Shown here piece after piece: positions 35,930 through 47,900 of a stretch of 64,000 nt of DNA. The stretch spans positions 744,001-808,000 of the forward strand of contig NZ_JAKMUU010000001.1 in NCBI RefSeq assembly GCF_027570035.1, read 5' to 3'. Position numbers and translations under genes: made by a program. Under the pieces are notes generated by a model. That model saw nothing but the letters and a program-made list of their open reading frames with translations. It had not been told where the DNA came from and ran no database searches. The stretch's first letter is position 1. Each line of letters begins with the position of its first letter. The stretch comes from Corynebacterium curieae (GTDB lineage Bacteria > Actinomycetota > Actinomycetes > Mycobacteriales > Mycobacteriaceae).

Positions 35930-37462
35930 TTAGCCCTGCCACCTATCGCGGTTAGCGCCCTCGCGGGTGACCTCTTCATCATTGCCATAATCGTACTCAT
36001 CAATAAGGCCACGGCGCGCCTGCGAGGCACGCTTGCGCTCCGCTGCAGAAGCGCGGGCGGTTCCCTTAAGGCGAGCATCCTCGCCGCGGCTAGCCATTGT
36101 CGGATCACCGCCGGTCATCGGCTCCCACTCAAAGGTAATGCCGCCGATAGTCACCGGGCAGCCTTCTACAGCACCCTGCTCGCGCAGCTCATCCTCCACG
36201 CCGGCCTTGGCCAAGCGGTCCGCCAAGAAGCCCACTGCCTCATCATTTTCAAAGTCAGTCTGGGTAATCCAGCGATCAATCTTCTTGCCCTCAACAATGA
36301 AGCCACCCTCGACCTCAGGATCGACCTTCACGGTGAAATCAGCAAACGCGCCGGTATGCTTCTTATGGCCCTGGGCCTTGGGATGGATAACGGTGTGGTT
36401 CTTATCCTTTTTTGGCAACGGCTGAGCCTTGCGGTGTTCGGTCACCATATCCATGAGCCGGAATTTCAGCGGATCCAGACCCTTGCGAGCGACGGCCGAA
36501 ATAATAAAGACAGGCCAGCCAAATTTCTCTTCCAGATCATCCTTGACAAATTCCGCCAGCTCTTCGGCCTCAGGCACATCTGCCTTATTCAAGATGATGA
36601 CGCGCGGGCGCTCACGCAGATCCCCTAAACCAGTATCTTCCTGCAAAGCCTCCTGGTACTTAGCCAACTCATTTTCCATCGCCTCAATATCAGAGACCGG
36701 ATCACGGCCGGGCTCAATGGTGGCGGTATCCACCACATGGGCAAGCACCGCCGTGCGTTCAATATGACGCAAAAAGTCTAGACCGAGCCCCTTGCCATCG
36801 GCCGCGCCCGGGATAAGCCCCGGCACGTCCGCGATAGTAAAGGAACTATCTCCCATATCCACCACGCCAAGGTTCGGCTGCAGCGTAGTAAAGGGATAAT
36901 CACCGATCTTTGGCTTTGCGGCCGACAACACCGAGATGAGCGAGGACTTACCTGCCGATGGAAAGCCCACCAGCCCTACATCCGCCATGGATTTCAGTTC
37001 GAGGATCAGATCATGTGCCTGGCCCGGCTCACCTTGTAGAGCAAAACCCGGCGCCTTGCGGTTTTTTGAGGCCAATGCGGCATTGCCCAAACCGCCAAAG
37101 CCGCCTTCTGCGGCCACAAACCGCGTTCCCGGAACGGTAAGGTCCGCCAAGGTTTCGCCCTTTTCAGTGCGGACCACCGTGCCCGCCGGGACCTCCAAAA
37201 TCAGGTCTTCACCGCGAGCACCATTGCGCATATCGCCGGCGCCATTGCCGCCGCGTTGCGCCTTAATATGCGGGCGGTAGTGGAAATCCATAAGAGTATG
37301 GATTTGTTCAGAGACCTCGAGGATGATGTCACCGCCGTGCCCACCATTGCCACCATCCGGGCCACCCAAGGGCTTAAACTTCTCGCGGTGGACAGACACA
37401 CAGCCGTGTCCACCGTCGCCTGCTTGCAGGTGCAGGACAACGCGGTCAATAAAACGTGCCAT
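35930..37462 (-). CDS. obgE: Obg GTPase (ObgE/CgtA), 510 aa
   Basis: Essential GTPase acting in late 50S assembly and stress response. The glycine-rich Obg fold (GGDGG…, [12 protein letters not shown]) covers residues about 1-158. The G domain follows with [10 protein letters not shown] (P-loop), the DVPGLIPGA switch and NKAD. The OCT domain and a basic actinobacterial tail end the protein. In most bacteria it directly follows rplU-rpmA; here about 10.8 kb of pilus genes intervene, and the 85-base gap to the sortase stop is all that remains for its promoter. Confidence 0.97.
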   Translation of the reverse strand: MARFIDRVVLHLQAGDGGHGCVSVHREKFKPLGGPDGGNGGHGGDIILEVSEQIHTLMDFHYRPHIKAQRGGNGAGDMRNGARGEDLILEVPAGTVVRTEKGETLADLTVPGTRFVAAEGGFGGLGNAALASKNRKAPGFALQGEPGQAHDLILELKSMADVGLVGFPSAGKSSLISVLSAAKPKIGDYPFTTLQPNLGVVDMGDSSFTIADVPGLIPGAADGKGLGLDFLRHIERTAVLAHVVDTATIEPGRDPVSDIEAMENELAKYQEALQEDTGLGDLRERPRVIILNKADVPEAEELAEFVKDDLEEKFGWPVFIISAVARKGLDPLKFRLMDMVTEHRKAQPLPKKDKNHTVIHPKAQGHKKHTGAFADFTVKVDPEVEGGFIVEGKKIDRWITQTDFENDEAVGFLADRLAKAGVEDELREQGAVEGCPVTIGGITFEWEPMTGGDPTMASRGEDARLKGTARASAAERKRASQARRGLIDEYDYGNDEEVTREGANRDRWQG

Positions 37463-37547
37463 GAACTGCTCTCTCCTCGAATTTGGTTGAGACCAAAAGT
37501 CTATCAGTTCACTTGGATTTTAAACCATGCGTAGTTTTGGCTGTTCC

Positions 37548-38483
37548 TCATTCGGACGCTTCGTTCGCCCTCTTTTCCTCGGCCTCTTTTTGGCGCTCGG
37601 CCTCCTGTGCTTCCTTTTCTTTCTTTTTCTTACGGCGGCGATGATTCTTCCACCAGATAAGAAATAGCGTCAACAAGATAATGAGGACTACCAAAATCAT
37701 CCACCACGACCAACCGAATCCCGCTGGAGAAGGCTCTGGGTTCCCCGGATCTAGCGGGTAGCGCTCTGCATGGACCAGTAACCTGTCCGTATTGAGGCCA
37801 TACGGCGTACACGTAATTAGCGTGATTTTGTCGTGGCCAGGCTCGTACGTGACAGCATCATAGTCATCCGGTTTGACGACCTCGCGGCTGGTCATCTTAT
37901 ATCGAAGCCGCTCCCCCATTACGTCGATATAGATGTCGTCGCCTTCCTTCAGTGTGGGAAGGCGGTCGAACATCCCTGCGTTGACCATGCCAGTGTGCGC
38001 TGAAATAACGGAGTTAGTGCCATCGCCTCCGACGGGAAGCGTGGACCCAAACATATGCCCTGCTCCGCCGTATAACACCTTAGGCGCAGTGGTGTGGAAG
38101 ACCGGCAAGTCTACGTCGATGGACGGAATGCGAATGCGGGCAATCATTCCGGTTGGACCATCTACATTCAACTGAGACATATAGTCATCCATCCCCGGAT
38201 CGGTACTTACCGGTGGACGGGCGTGCGGCCCCTCTGCAAGCAGGCGGTCGTTATACTCATGTGCGCGTTGCAGCTGATGTGCTTTTTCATCATCGCTCAG
38301 ATCAGCCACTTTGCCGCTATAGGCCTCCGTTTGTCGCATCAGCTTATTGTGATTAGCAAGCGTGGATACGACGGGGTAAAGCAGCAACAAGGCACCAAGA
38401 ATCAAGGCAATGATTGAAACCGCATTGCTTTTCTTGCGTTTTTTCTGCTCTGCAGCTGGCCTTTCTTCCGCGCTAACCGTCAC
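37548..38483 (-). CDS. Class C (pilin-polymerising) sortase, 311 aa
   Basis: Membrane transpeptidase that joins pilin subunits through their sorting signals and pilin lysines. Two transmembrane helices (about 22-42 and 258-278) flank the catalytic domain. The active site is complete: H163 in SAHTGM, C225 in TLITCTPYG and R234 in DRLLVHAER. A lid loop DPG (95-97) lies before the barrel, as in pilin-specific enzymes. The C-terminal tail is highly charged (KKKK, EAE). It is the only sortase of the cluster; a housekeeping class E or F enzyme would attach the finished pilus to the wall. Confidence 0.92.
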   Translation of the reverse strand: MTVSAEERPAAEQKKRKKSNAVSIIALILGALLLLYPVVSTLANHNKLMRQTEAYSGKVADLSDDEKAHQLQRAHEYNDRLLAEGPHARPPVSTDPGMDDYMSQLNVDGPTGMIARIRIPSIDVDLPVFHTTAPKVLYGGAGHMFGSTLPVGGDGTNSVISAHTGMVNAGMFDRLPTLKEGDDIYIDVMGERLRYKMTSREVVKPDDYDAVTYEPGHDKITLITCTPYGLNTDRLLVHAERYPLDPGNPEPSPAGFGWSWWMILVVLIILLTLFLIWWKNHRRRKKKKEKEAQEAERQKEAEEKRANEASE

Positions 38484-38485
38484 CT

Positions 38486-40027
38486 TTATTCCTCATCTGC
38501 TTCAGCCTGCGTAAGCGATTCGTCTTCCTCTTCACCTCGCCGACGAAGGAGAAGTATCAAGCCTACGAGGATAAGGAGTACTGCTACTACGGTTATACCT
38601 ATAACAGAAGCACCGGTGGATGCTAGGCTCCCCAAAATTCCTGAATCGGCGCCGCCGTCCTTGGCAGCTTCAGGGTCGCCCTCTTCTGGCGATAATGGAC
38701 CTGTATGCCCCTCTTTATCAGGAGCAACGGGAAAGCCTGGCCCCTCACTCGGCTGGCTCGGCTGCTCCGTAGTCGGTTCCGACTCGCTGGGCTCCTGTGA
38801 AGGAGAAACAGCCGGCATATCACTCGATGAGGATTCTATTGTCGATGGAGCGGGCTCTACAGAATCGGATTGCTGTGGAGTGGGCTTAGTAGTTTGCGTA
38901 CTGCTTTCGGAAGGCGGGAAGCAAGATTCAAAGTCAAAGATCGAGATGCTTGTGCTTCCCGACGCCTCTACTTCGCTACGCTCAGCATCCATACCATCCG
39001 TTGCCAACGTGGTCGTAGCGTGCAATTCGCCTTTGGCATCTTGCTTGGCCCTCACAGAAAGCGTGGCCTTGACGGTGGTATTTGGATCTAGCGCGCGCAA
39101 TTGAGCTAATTCCTTTAATGCCCCGCCTTTAAGCTCAATTATGAGCTTATTTCCTGCAAGCTCCACGGTATATTCATCAGTATCAAGTTCTTGGGCCTCT
39201 CCGGCACCGACGATTCGCACAGATTCCACAGCAGAACGCTTAGCATTCTCCGTGTCGGCTGCCAGTTGCAGCATCTCCCCTGCTGCGAGGATCTGCACCG
39301 ATTCGCCATTTTCATCTTGCACATCGTGCATATCCGAAAGTTCAGTGGACAGACGATAATGCCCGATAGTGCCATCGGTGCTGATATTCGGGGTTGCAGC
39401 GGAAACCTCATATTTCACTCGTCCGCCAGGTGCAACCGCATAACGCTCACCGGGAACCAGGCACGACGTGCGTGGAGTGATACTTACGTTGAGCACTTGA
39501 GCCTTTAATTCGACTCGCTGGTCCTCACCATCGCCGGAAACCGCGACTACGAACGGAGCATAAGACACACGTGGGTCCTGCGAGCTGGGGTCATCAGCAA
39601 CATCGATGAGATAAACCCCCGGATCAACATCGTGAAATGTAGCCCTACCACCGTCGCTGGTGATTTTTCCTTCAGGAACGAATCGCTTGGGCTCATTTTC
39701 CAGAAGCTGTGGGACATCTAACGTAGGCAGGTCTTTTAGGCCTACCCCATCAATGCGTGATAGCTGTAGGGTCCTGTCACCGATTTCCGCAAACCAGTCC
39801 TTACCCACAGACTCTGTTAGATCTACGTGGATGTCACTGCTGCTACCCTTCGTAGTGGCAGCGGAAGCCACCGCAATTCCTCCGGCCGCCGGAGAAGGTC
39901 CCGGAAAAGATTGCGCTGACAGCCCAGCCACCAGTCCCAACGCGAAAATTGCGGAACCGGTGCGCCGTAGCTGCCTTTTTTGCTCGCCCACTTTCAAGAC
40001 CTTCTTTCCAAACCGGCTATCGGGCAT
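38486..40027 (-). CDS. Minor/base pilin with LASTG sorting signal, 513 aa
   Basis: Surface protein secreted by a long signal peptide (about 1-45). The middle has CnaB/fibronectin-like beta regions around GRVKYEVSA and VKATLSVRAK. A Ser/Thr/Pro/Glu-rich stalk of about 100 residues leads to the cell-wall sorting signal LASTG (about 468-472), a membrane helix and a charged tail. LASTG departs from LPXTG at position two, which may make it a slow substrate, typical of the base subunit that ends polymerisation. It is two bases before the sortase, and probably the SpaB/SpaE-like member. Exact role is inferred from order. Confidence 0.78.
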   Translation of the reverse strand: MPDSRFGKKVLKVGEQKRQLRRTGSAIFALGLVAGLSAQSFPGPSPAAGGIAVASAATTKGSSSDIHVDLTESVGKDWFAEIGDRTLQLSRIDGVGLKDLPTLDVPQLLENEPKRFVPEGKITSDGGRATFHDVDPGVYLIDVADDPSSQDPRVSYAPFVVAVSGDGEDQRVELKAQVLNVSITPRTSCLVPGERYAVAPGGRVKYEVSAATPNISTDGTIGHYRLSTELSDMHDVQDENGESVQILAAGEMLQLAADTENAKRSAVESVRIVGAGEAQELDTDEYTVELAGNKLIIELKGGALKELAQLRALDPNTTVKATLSVRAKQDAKGELHATTTLATDGMDAERSEVEASGSTSISIFDFESCFPPSESSTQTTKPTPQQSDSVEPAPSTIESSSSDMPAVSPSQEPSESEPTTEQPSQPSEGPGFPVAPDKEGHTGPLSPEEGDPEAAKDGGADSGILGSLASTGASVIGITVVAVLLILVGLILLLRRRGEEEDESLTQAEADEE

Positions 40028-40105
40028 GCATTAATCCACTGCATGCCCGATTACCGCTTCTTGCTGGCGCGCACAAGTTCGGCGCCGAGCCATCAAATTG
40101 CCCAG

Positions 40106-41608
40106 TTAAGCGTTACGACGCTTCAACTGATAAGCAGCACCACCGATGAATAGGAGTGCGCCTAGGCCCAGGATGATGAGCATCGTTCGCATACCGGTGG
40201 CGGGGAGCTTGCCCCAGATATTGTCCTTCACGTCGTTGACAGTTGCGGTATAGAGGATTCTTTCAGTACCGCTGCGCTTGGTTGAAGTTTTTTCCAAGTG
40301 CTGGGGATCCGGATTCACCAAATAGCCAGCTGGCGCCTTAGTCTCTACCGCACAATAATTCTTATCTGGATCAAACTGCAAGAAGTAACCATCAGCCACT
40401 GCAGCTTGAGAGGAATCGCCCTTAGCCTCAATAGTCGCATCTGCAGCCGCAGTGCCTTCCGAGTTTGCTCCCTTAATGGGTTCAGCACCCTCCGCTACGC
40501 TCCACTTACTACCTTGCTCGGTGCATTCAAAGATCTGGAACTGAGCTCCAGAACCGTTTTTATCATCCTCGGTAGCTTCACCATTCAGGTTCTTGGTAAT
40601 AGAGACGTCATTGTAATGAGTTACGGTAGGCCCCTCTACGTCTCCGCCAGGAGTCGTCGGAATATCATTGTCCTTGATGTGCTCCGTCGCCGTATTCTCA
40701 ATTTGACCGTTTGCAGGAATGCTCAAAACCCCGGCGTTGAATTCAACCTTCACTTGAAGGTCTGGGGTCTCTGCACGGGCGTCCGCCAGCTTTTTAAGCC
40801 CTTCTTTGGTAAACGCAACGCGAAGGTTTTTACCGTTGATCGTCACTGTGTAGTCGGTTTTACTATCGAGTGCCAGGCTACCTGCGGAGACGCTTACGTT
40901 TTCAGCGGAATCGGCATAATCCAAATGCTTATTGAGATCATCTGATATCTCGAGCTCTGGAATACTGCGATCACCACTCTGATCAACGTCTCCCGCCGGG
41001 ACCGGTGCGGTAATGGTGTACTTAATTGTGTCGCCTACGTTGGCGTTCTTATTGTCCGAAGTCTTCGTAGGCTGAATGAGCTGATTCTTCGGAGAGACGG
41101 TCGGATTGTAGTTAATCGAACCATCATTTTCAGTCAGTGGAATAGTCACCAAGAACGGCGATCCGACTGTGTACTTAGAACCTTCAACCGGCAGCTCGGT
41201 CACTCGGTACATTCCGACTGGAAGGTTCGAAAACTTTGCCGTACCTTCCTTGTTGGTCTCCAGTGTCTGCTCTGTGAACGACTCATCCTTTGTCGCTTGA
41301 GCAGCGCCTTCAGCTACTATATTTCCCGCTTCTGTCCAGCCAGCTGCGGTATCAAGCGCATTATCCAACTTGATCTTTTCGATCTTGAATTTCATTCCTT
41401 CAAGATGATCGGTAGCTCCTGGATCTCCGGCGCGCTTATCGATAGTCAGGGAGCCAGTTTTACTAGCGTCAATAGTTTGACGAGCAGAAGCTGCGGGAGT
41501 TTGAGTTCCGGAAGTGTCATCTCCAGGCGCGGCTAGAGCAGCCGGGCTTGACACAGCCACGCCGGCTGCGAGAGCGATAGCGAAAGTTTTGGACAAAAGA
41601 CGGGACAT
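40106..41608 (-). CDS. Major shaft pilin (SpaA/SpaD/SpaH-type), 500 aa
   Basis: Polymerised backbone of the pilus. A Sec signal peptide (1-27, AAPG) precedes an N-terminal domain with the pilin motif YNPTVSPKNQ, whose K174 is the probable isopeptide acceptor. CnaB domains follow, and an E-box YCAVETKAPAGY has the catalytic E422; C362 and C419 probably form a disulphide. LPATG (468-472), a hydrophobic stretch and KRRNA end the protein. ATG 41608 was used, with GAGAGGATCC upstream. Its own promoter lies about 80 bases upstream. High expression is expected. Confidence 0.93.
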   Translation of the reverse strand: MSRLLSKTFAIALAAGVAVSSPAALAAPGDDTSGTQTPAASARQTIDASKTGSLTIDKRAGDPGATDHLEGMKFKIEKIKLDNALDTAAGWTEAGNIVAEGAAQATKDESFTEQTLETNKEGTAKFSNLPVGMYRVTELPVEGSKYTVGSPFLVTIPLTENDGSINYNPTVSPKNQLIQPTKTSDNKNANVGDTIKYTITAPVPAGDVDQSGDRSIPELEISDDLNKHLDYADSAENVSVSAGSLALDSKTDYTVTINGKNLRVAFTKEGLKKLADARAETPDLQVKVEFNAGVLSIPANGQIENTATEHIKDNDIPTTPGGDVEGPTVTHYNDVSITKNLNGEATEDDKNGSGAQFQIFECTEQGSKWSVAEGAEPIKGANSEGTAAADATIEAKGDSSQAAVADGYFLQFDPDKNYCAVETKAPAGYLVNPDPQHLEKTSTKRSGTERILYTATVNDVKDNIWGKLPATGMRTMLIILGLGALLFIGGAAYQLKRRNA

Positions 41609-41688
41609 AAAAAGAGGATCCTCTCGTGGATACCTAAACCGGGGTAGTATCTCTGACGGTCGGCATGAATAGGGCAAATTCTGGGTAG

Positions 41689-41721
41689 ATTATAAGTGCT
41701 GGAGTAAGGCTTGCACAAGCC
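41689..41721 (-). promoter_or_regulatory. Promoter of the shaft pilin with palindromic operator
   Basis: On the minus strand a perfect −10 TATAAT (41689-41694) and a TTGTGC −35 (41713-41718) are 18 bases apart. The palindrome GGCTTGCACAAGCC (41708-41721) overlaps the −35, so a repressor could block it. The wider 359-base gap between the tip and shaft genes shows no other clear structure. Confidence 0.6.
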
Positions 41722-41967
41722 GAGAGACATTGATTCTTAAGAAACCTCCATATCTAATACAAGGAGCCTGCCGGTAACAGCGTCCTTACCAAAAATTTGG
41801 CACCTAGCTTCCGGAGAAAGCAAATACCTGCAGATTTCCGCGTAATCAATTTCCTTTAGTAACAAAGAGAAGCCACAGCGAAATTACTCCGCCGCAGCTT
41901 CCCTTTCTCAGCCTCCGCAGTCTAACAACTAGTTGCCTATTACTACTGTCAGCTGGCCTGTCGTTAT

Positions 41968-44900
41968 CTAGCTCTCGTCTTCATCCGAACGACGGAGATA
42001 GCGCCATAGTCCAAAGCCCAATAGCAGCAGTCCCAGTACTAGGACCCAAATTAAGGTTTGCATACCGGTTTCTGGCAGCAGCCCACCAATGAGTCCAGAC
42101 GGTCGAAGCGCTCCTTGGCTATCACTTGCAGATGCTTTCAACTGATAGCCATTATCATTTGCCGTAGCTGTTACTTCAACCTTCGGCTCACCGTCTTCCG
42201 GATAGTGATAGGTCTCATTTTCGCCTACAGGAATCGCAACTTCGAATGAGCAGGAGAACGTGCTGCCTTCTTTCAGCGATTTAGGCGGAGCGCATACCTC
42301 AGTAGGAATTACACCGTTCGCGCCAACTTTCGCAGATTTCCCATCCTTAGATACTGTTAGTCCTGCAAGTGAAGCATCGGTCACGCGGAAATCCCGCAAG
42401 TCGTACGCACCATCATTTGTGACCTCATAAGACATCTTCATGTTTTGGGCCTTTGAGGGCAGCAAAGTTGTATCAAAGAGGTCACCTGTTAGTTTTCCTA
42501 ACGGGGTACCCTCAATGGACTTCTTAACACTAAAAGCCGCAAATTTATTTTCTGCGGTCAGCGTCCAGCGGTCTCCAGAACGACTAGTGTCCGTTCCATT
42601 GTCGACTGGTCGCACTGTAAACGAAATCGGTCGAGTGGGTTCAGCCTTTGCGTCTGAGGCACTAGCGCCACCATTGGTGGCAGAGCCTGATGACTGCGGA
42701 GCATCAGGCTCGATCAGATCGCCAGAGTTAGATATCTGGAATATGGAATCACTGTTTTCAACCCCATCATCGGTTTCAAAGACGGTGCAGTTTCCATCGA
42801 CTGGAATATTGCTGATGGTGTGACTTTGACCAGAACGCAGCGAAAACTCATTGTTTTGTGGAGAGGCTGCGTCCGTTGGATCACTACAGACTTGTCGGAA
42901 ATGGAAGGTAGCGTCCTTGCCCACTTGGCCTACGGCTTCCTTAGTGAAAGTAGCGTCGTAGTGTGCCCGCGGGTGGTAGATATCAGTACCAATGACCAGA
43001 TCTTCTTCAGTGGAAGGTAGATCTGCCGGTGTAGTAAAGGTGTAAGAATCTTTCTTGTTGTCCTTTGTTACCTCGTTGCGGGAGATATCAGCTAATGAGC
43101 CACTGCCGCCTTGGCGGCTATTGTTCAACCAAGTCGCATACTGGGTCAGCGGAGTACGGGCCCCTGCCGTGACTTCTAGTTGTCCACGTGGTTCCAAAGC
43201 TGGTCCACCCAACTTTAGTTCACACTCGGATCCCACAGGTAGAGCAACTGTCTGACCGCCACGCGGTGCTAGATCAGTCTTGGCAATCTCTTCGCTGCCT
43301 ACCGCTGAAAGTGGAAACGACCGATTCACAATGCTATTGGCGGGATCCTTGCAGACTACATCTGCTGTGTAGCCTTGCGGATTTGTCCCCGCTAGGTAAC
43401 CAAAGTTATTAACCACTAACCTTACGGGCGCGGTTCGGCGTTCTACTCGATTAACAAAATGTAGGTCTTTTGCTCCTTCAGCATTAGGTTCGGGAGAATA
43501 GCCGCTAACTGCCCGTTCATCGGGTGCTATTCGCAAGGCAGAAGGTGTATTAGTCGAATCCTGTTCCACGAACCGGCAGAAAGAGCCGGCCGGCACCACT
43601 GCTTCGTCGGAAGCAAATGAAAGAACTTGGTCGTCACCATCACTACCCGAGTCCTTAAACTCGGATTTCTTTAGCGCAGAAGGCAGGATGTATTTCGAGT
43701 TGGGCCTCAACTTCTCTGGGATAAATGAATCTTCACCAATATTGTTCGTTTGGTAGCCAATCGCCTTGCACTGCATGGTGAAGTTAAAGGCGTAATCATC
43801 AGGAACTTCCTTTAGATTGCCTTCGCGGCCAACAAGATCCTTGCTGATTTTAACCTTCGAGGTTTCATATTCGTAGTGGTTATCTAGGCGCACCCTATTG
43901 TCACCTGCTTCATCCACCGTGAAGAATGAAGGCGAGGTTGTCTGGTCGTCCTTTAGTTCCTGGTCGGGGTAGGCATTACCGCCTGCCCTATCGACGACCC
44001 AATCTACATATGCAGGGCGCAAATAGGCATTGAGATCATCGGTACCATCATTCATCTTCAAATTGAGTGAACCAAAGTGGTCGCCGGTGATTTGGCAATC
44101 GGCACCGACTGGAACTCCTTCGAAGAGTGCTTTACCTTCTCCCTTAATCGCACCGCTTTGTTGTTGCAAGACAGCTTCATCGCCGGTTTCTGGATCTCGG
44201 CATACTAAGTCGAACTTGTGATCATATAAAGCGTCCTGCAAATCTTTACCCGCATTTTTGTACTGATCACGAATGCTGTCACTTGGCAAAACAGCTCTCT
44301 TAGTCAGTTCAATGTCGGTGGTACGGCGCTTATAGGTGTTCGTCAGAACGATATCTACATCATCCGTGCTGTTGACGCTAAAGTCCGCTACACCGTCGTT
44401 TACATCGCTACCGTTTACACTGATAGCTTTCTGAAGCGTAATTCCTCGAGCGGTGGTCGTTTCGCCTTCAGTGATTTCGCATTTCGATCCGACGTTAACC
44501 GAAATCGGAGCAGTTTCTTTTCCTTGCTGTACGGTCGTAGAAACATGTACTCCCGCGGTGCCATCGGGGTTAGTACAGACCAGCTCGACGGGAAATACAC
44601 GGTTAGATTTGATCTCACGACGCTGCTCCGAGATCAGGGAATTCGGGTCATCGAATTCCACCCTTTTAGAATCATTGATGTTCGCTTGGACAAAACCATA
44701 ATCATGGTGCACATCCATGGTCGACTGCTCACCAATGGTGAATTCTTTGCCGTTTCCTATGTTGCTACCGGCGTCCTCATCGGCAGCGTAGAGATATTCC
44801 GCATCGCTTTTAATCGGATATTCTTCGCCACCCCTAGACGTTCTGCTATCGGAATCCCCGGTTTCTTCCAAGCGGCAATTTGTACCTTCTGGAACGTCAG

Positions 44901-47900
44901 CAGCTGGAATCTCAAGCCTATCTCCGGGTTTCAAATCAAACTTGGTGGAAAATCCGTTGTCGCATGTAAGCGAGTATGCCAAGGATTCTGGGAACAATGA
45001 CTCTTGTCCAGTTGCACGTAGCGACACAGTTAGGCCTTTACCTGCGGGGGTAAACCGGTTGGTCACGGTCGCGGTGTTTTCTGCGGCGTTCACCGTAGTC
45101 TTTACGTTATCTGCATCGGTATTAAAGATCATGCCGCCAGCGACGTTTGGAGTTTCTTCGGTAAACGTACAGTCGTTTCCGTACGGGACGCCTAGTTTCC
45201 CACCCTGGTCGTTGAGCAGATTAGCATCGGCGGAGTCGTCCGAGACGAGCTGGGCAGTTCCGTTTGCTGGAACCACGACTTTTCCTGTAAGCGCTACTGA
45301 ACGAGCCTTCCCATCTGCACCGGAAATATTACGCGTACCGCACCTATAAGTGAATGTATAGGAATCGGGAATTGTGCCGTTAACTTCGGATTCCACGACT
45401 TTATTCAGAGAAACTGTGCCTAGCTTCGGATCGAAAATATTAGTAACAGTAACTAAATTGCGATCCTGCCCGGACACCTTGTGAATGGTCGTTACTTTTT
45501 TGTTCTTCGCTTCGGCATTGCTCAGTTCAGTGCTCTGATCGCCACCATCAGACGAGCGTATCTTGGCACCTTTAAAGAGAGCCGTTGCCGTGTCACTTGG
45601 CTCATCTTCCCAAACCATGCAATCGGCGTTCACCCGCACATCCCCTACGGATTTCTCGTCTCCGTCGTGAGAGAGGGTCACTTTTCCTTCGCTGATGTTC
45701 TTCCCATCAGCAATGCAACGATAATTTACCTGGTAGTCCAGTGCCCTTACGTCCTCATTGCCCGCAGCAAGGCCAGAGATTTCCTTACGGATTACAAAAG
45801 GCGCAGTCAAATAATCGTAGCTGGTATCAAAATGCAACTCTCTCGTTGCACCCTTTGCAGGCAACGTAAAGTGATAGTCCCCGCTCTCATCGGGCTTAAT
45901 ACGCTGACCATCGAGACTTCCTATTCGACCAGCAAATTTCATAGTCTCTCGTTGCTGTTCGCTTAGGTCAGTTAATGGGGTAACCGTGCAATCACGCCCG
46001 ACCGGAAGATCTGGGATATCAACCGAGTTAGACGGAGCGGCCTCTGTTAAATCGAGTGTTACCTCGCGCTGTCCCATATTTGTGCCTTGGCAACGAATAC
46101 CAAATCGGTAGGTTCCTCCTATCTTTCCATCCTTTACAGGATCTCCCAGAATGCGCTTACTCAGTTTCAGCGTGGCTTTCTTATAGTCATAGTTATTTTG
46201 CGCGGCTGCGGACCCAGTTGCTCGGCCATCAGTATTAGAGCCAGTTGAATCCAGTTTTACCGTTACTGGGGTGTTAACGTCGCCAGTAGCTTGACCAGCA
46301 TTCCAATCGAGTTTGAAATCAATGCCCTCTCCGGGCTTTCCACCATCTGCAAAATTTTCGGTGACGGTACAGGTAGACCCCTTGGGCAAAGTATTGATTG
46401 TCGTTTCGGTACCGCGCTCCAGTCGCACATCGTCTTCCAGCTTGACGTCGGGGTAAGCCGCGGAAAAATCACTACTAGGCGCAGTGCATTTATAGTGCAG
46501 AGTAAATTTTTGCAGCTGAATCTCGCTAAAGTTAGCTGCTGAGCCCTTCACGTCCTTGCGGAGTGTTAAAGAAGCCGGTTTATATTTTGCCTCCCAAGTA
46601 ACCGAGCACTTGGGTTGCCTACGCTCAGACGAAGGCAATAGCAACGTTGAAGTACCTGTAGCTGTATCTTTCTTAAGCTCATAACCACTAGGAACACTGC
46701 CTTCCTTAATGTTTATATTTTCCGCGCTACCGGAGGTCGGTGTCAGGGTGCACTGCCATACTGGGTTATACCGATCAAAGGCCTTTTCTTTAGGCGAAGT
46801 TTGAGAACGAAAGCCTAGTTGATCCTGCGCGGTACCATCTGTGCCTAGCTTACGCATGACGGTGGTATATCCATTCGCAGGGTTGGGGAGATCGGTTGTA
46901 GCTTGTCCATCGCGCAAGAACGGAGTGTAGCTCGCGGTACGGGACTGATTGGTCGCTTCCTTTTCAAAGGATGACTCAACCTTTGCCATGCTGTCAGCAC
47001 TGCCGAAGTTGACACGACTCATCGCAACTCCGATAGCTATTGCTTGCTTGCCAGAAGCGAGCGAAGCCATGCTAATTTCCATGTTTTGGGGTTTATCTAC
47101 ACCCACTACCCAAGAAGAGTGCGCATCTGTTTCGGTCGAGTGGCAAACAAACCCACGTTTACTGCCATCCGAAAGGGGGGCCCAAGCCGAATTCTTAGGC
47201 TCGTTTCCTGCACCGAACTGTTGTTCACAAGCCTTCTTCTCGTTGCCTGCCCGCAACTCTGTTGGAGGAGTTACTGTGCCACCGTCCACGCTAATCATTT
47301 CACCGATTCCGCCAGCACCAGTAGACTCCGCGTCAGCCACTGCAAAGCGATAGTTGCTTAACGGTGCGTTAACACCTGTACGCTTTACGACGATATTGCG
47401 CATCTTCAAGCGAACAAACGGAGAGCCCGACCCGTTCATCTGAAGAACATCCTTGGTGGAATTGCCCTCTTGCTTGTCAAAGAAACCCGGCTTGCCAAAG
47501 ATTGATTGGTTCCAGGAAGGATTGGGCAAAGCCGAAAAAGTGGTTTGCGAATTTTTAGATACGATTTCGTAATCGAATTCGATGGTGTAGTCGCCCACTA
47601 CCTTCCGTTTATGAACTGGAGCTGCAGTGGAATTGCTATTGACAACATTAACAGGAGAAACCATATCGCTGAGATCCAGCCAGCAAATTTGGCTCGCCCA
47701 AGGCTCAATTTCGCCTTTTCCTTTGCGGAAATCACAATCACCAAACCCCACTCCATCAGAGCTAGTAGGGTCCGCAGCTTCTGCCCTAGGAGCTGTCTGA
47801 GGCAGGACTAAAACAGCCACTGCAACTATCATGCTCATCACGAAAGCAAGTAAGCGGGTCAGAATAGGGCGGCGTGAGAAAAGCGGCTGGGTGGCAAAAT

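Noticed and set aside
35297..36628. 443-aa plus-strand frame opposite proB/obgE
   Set aside because: It is antisense to two essential or biosynthetic genes and resembles no protein family.
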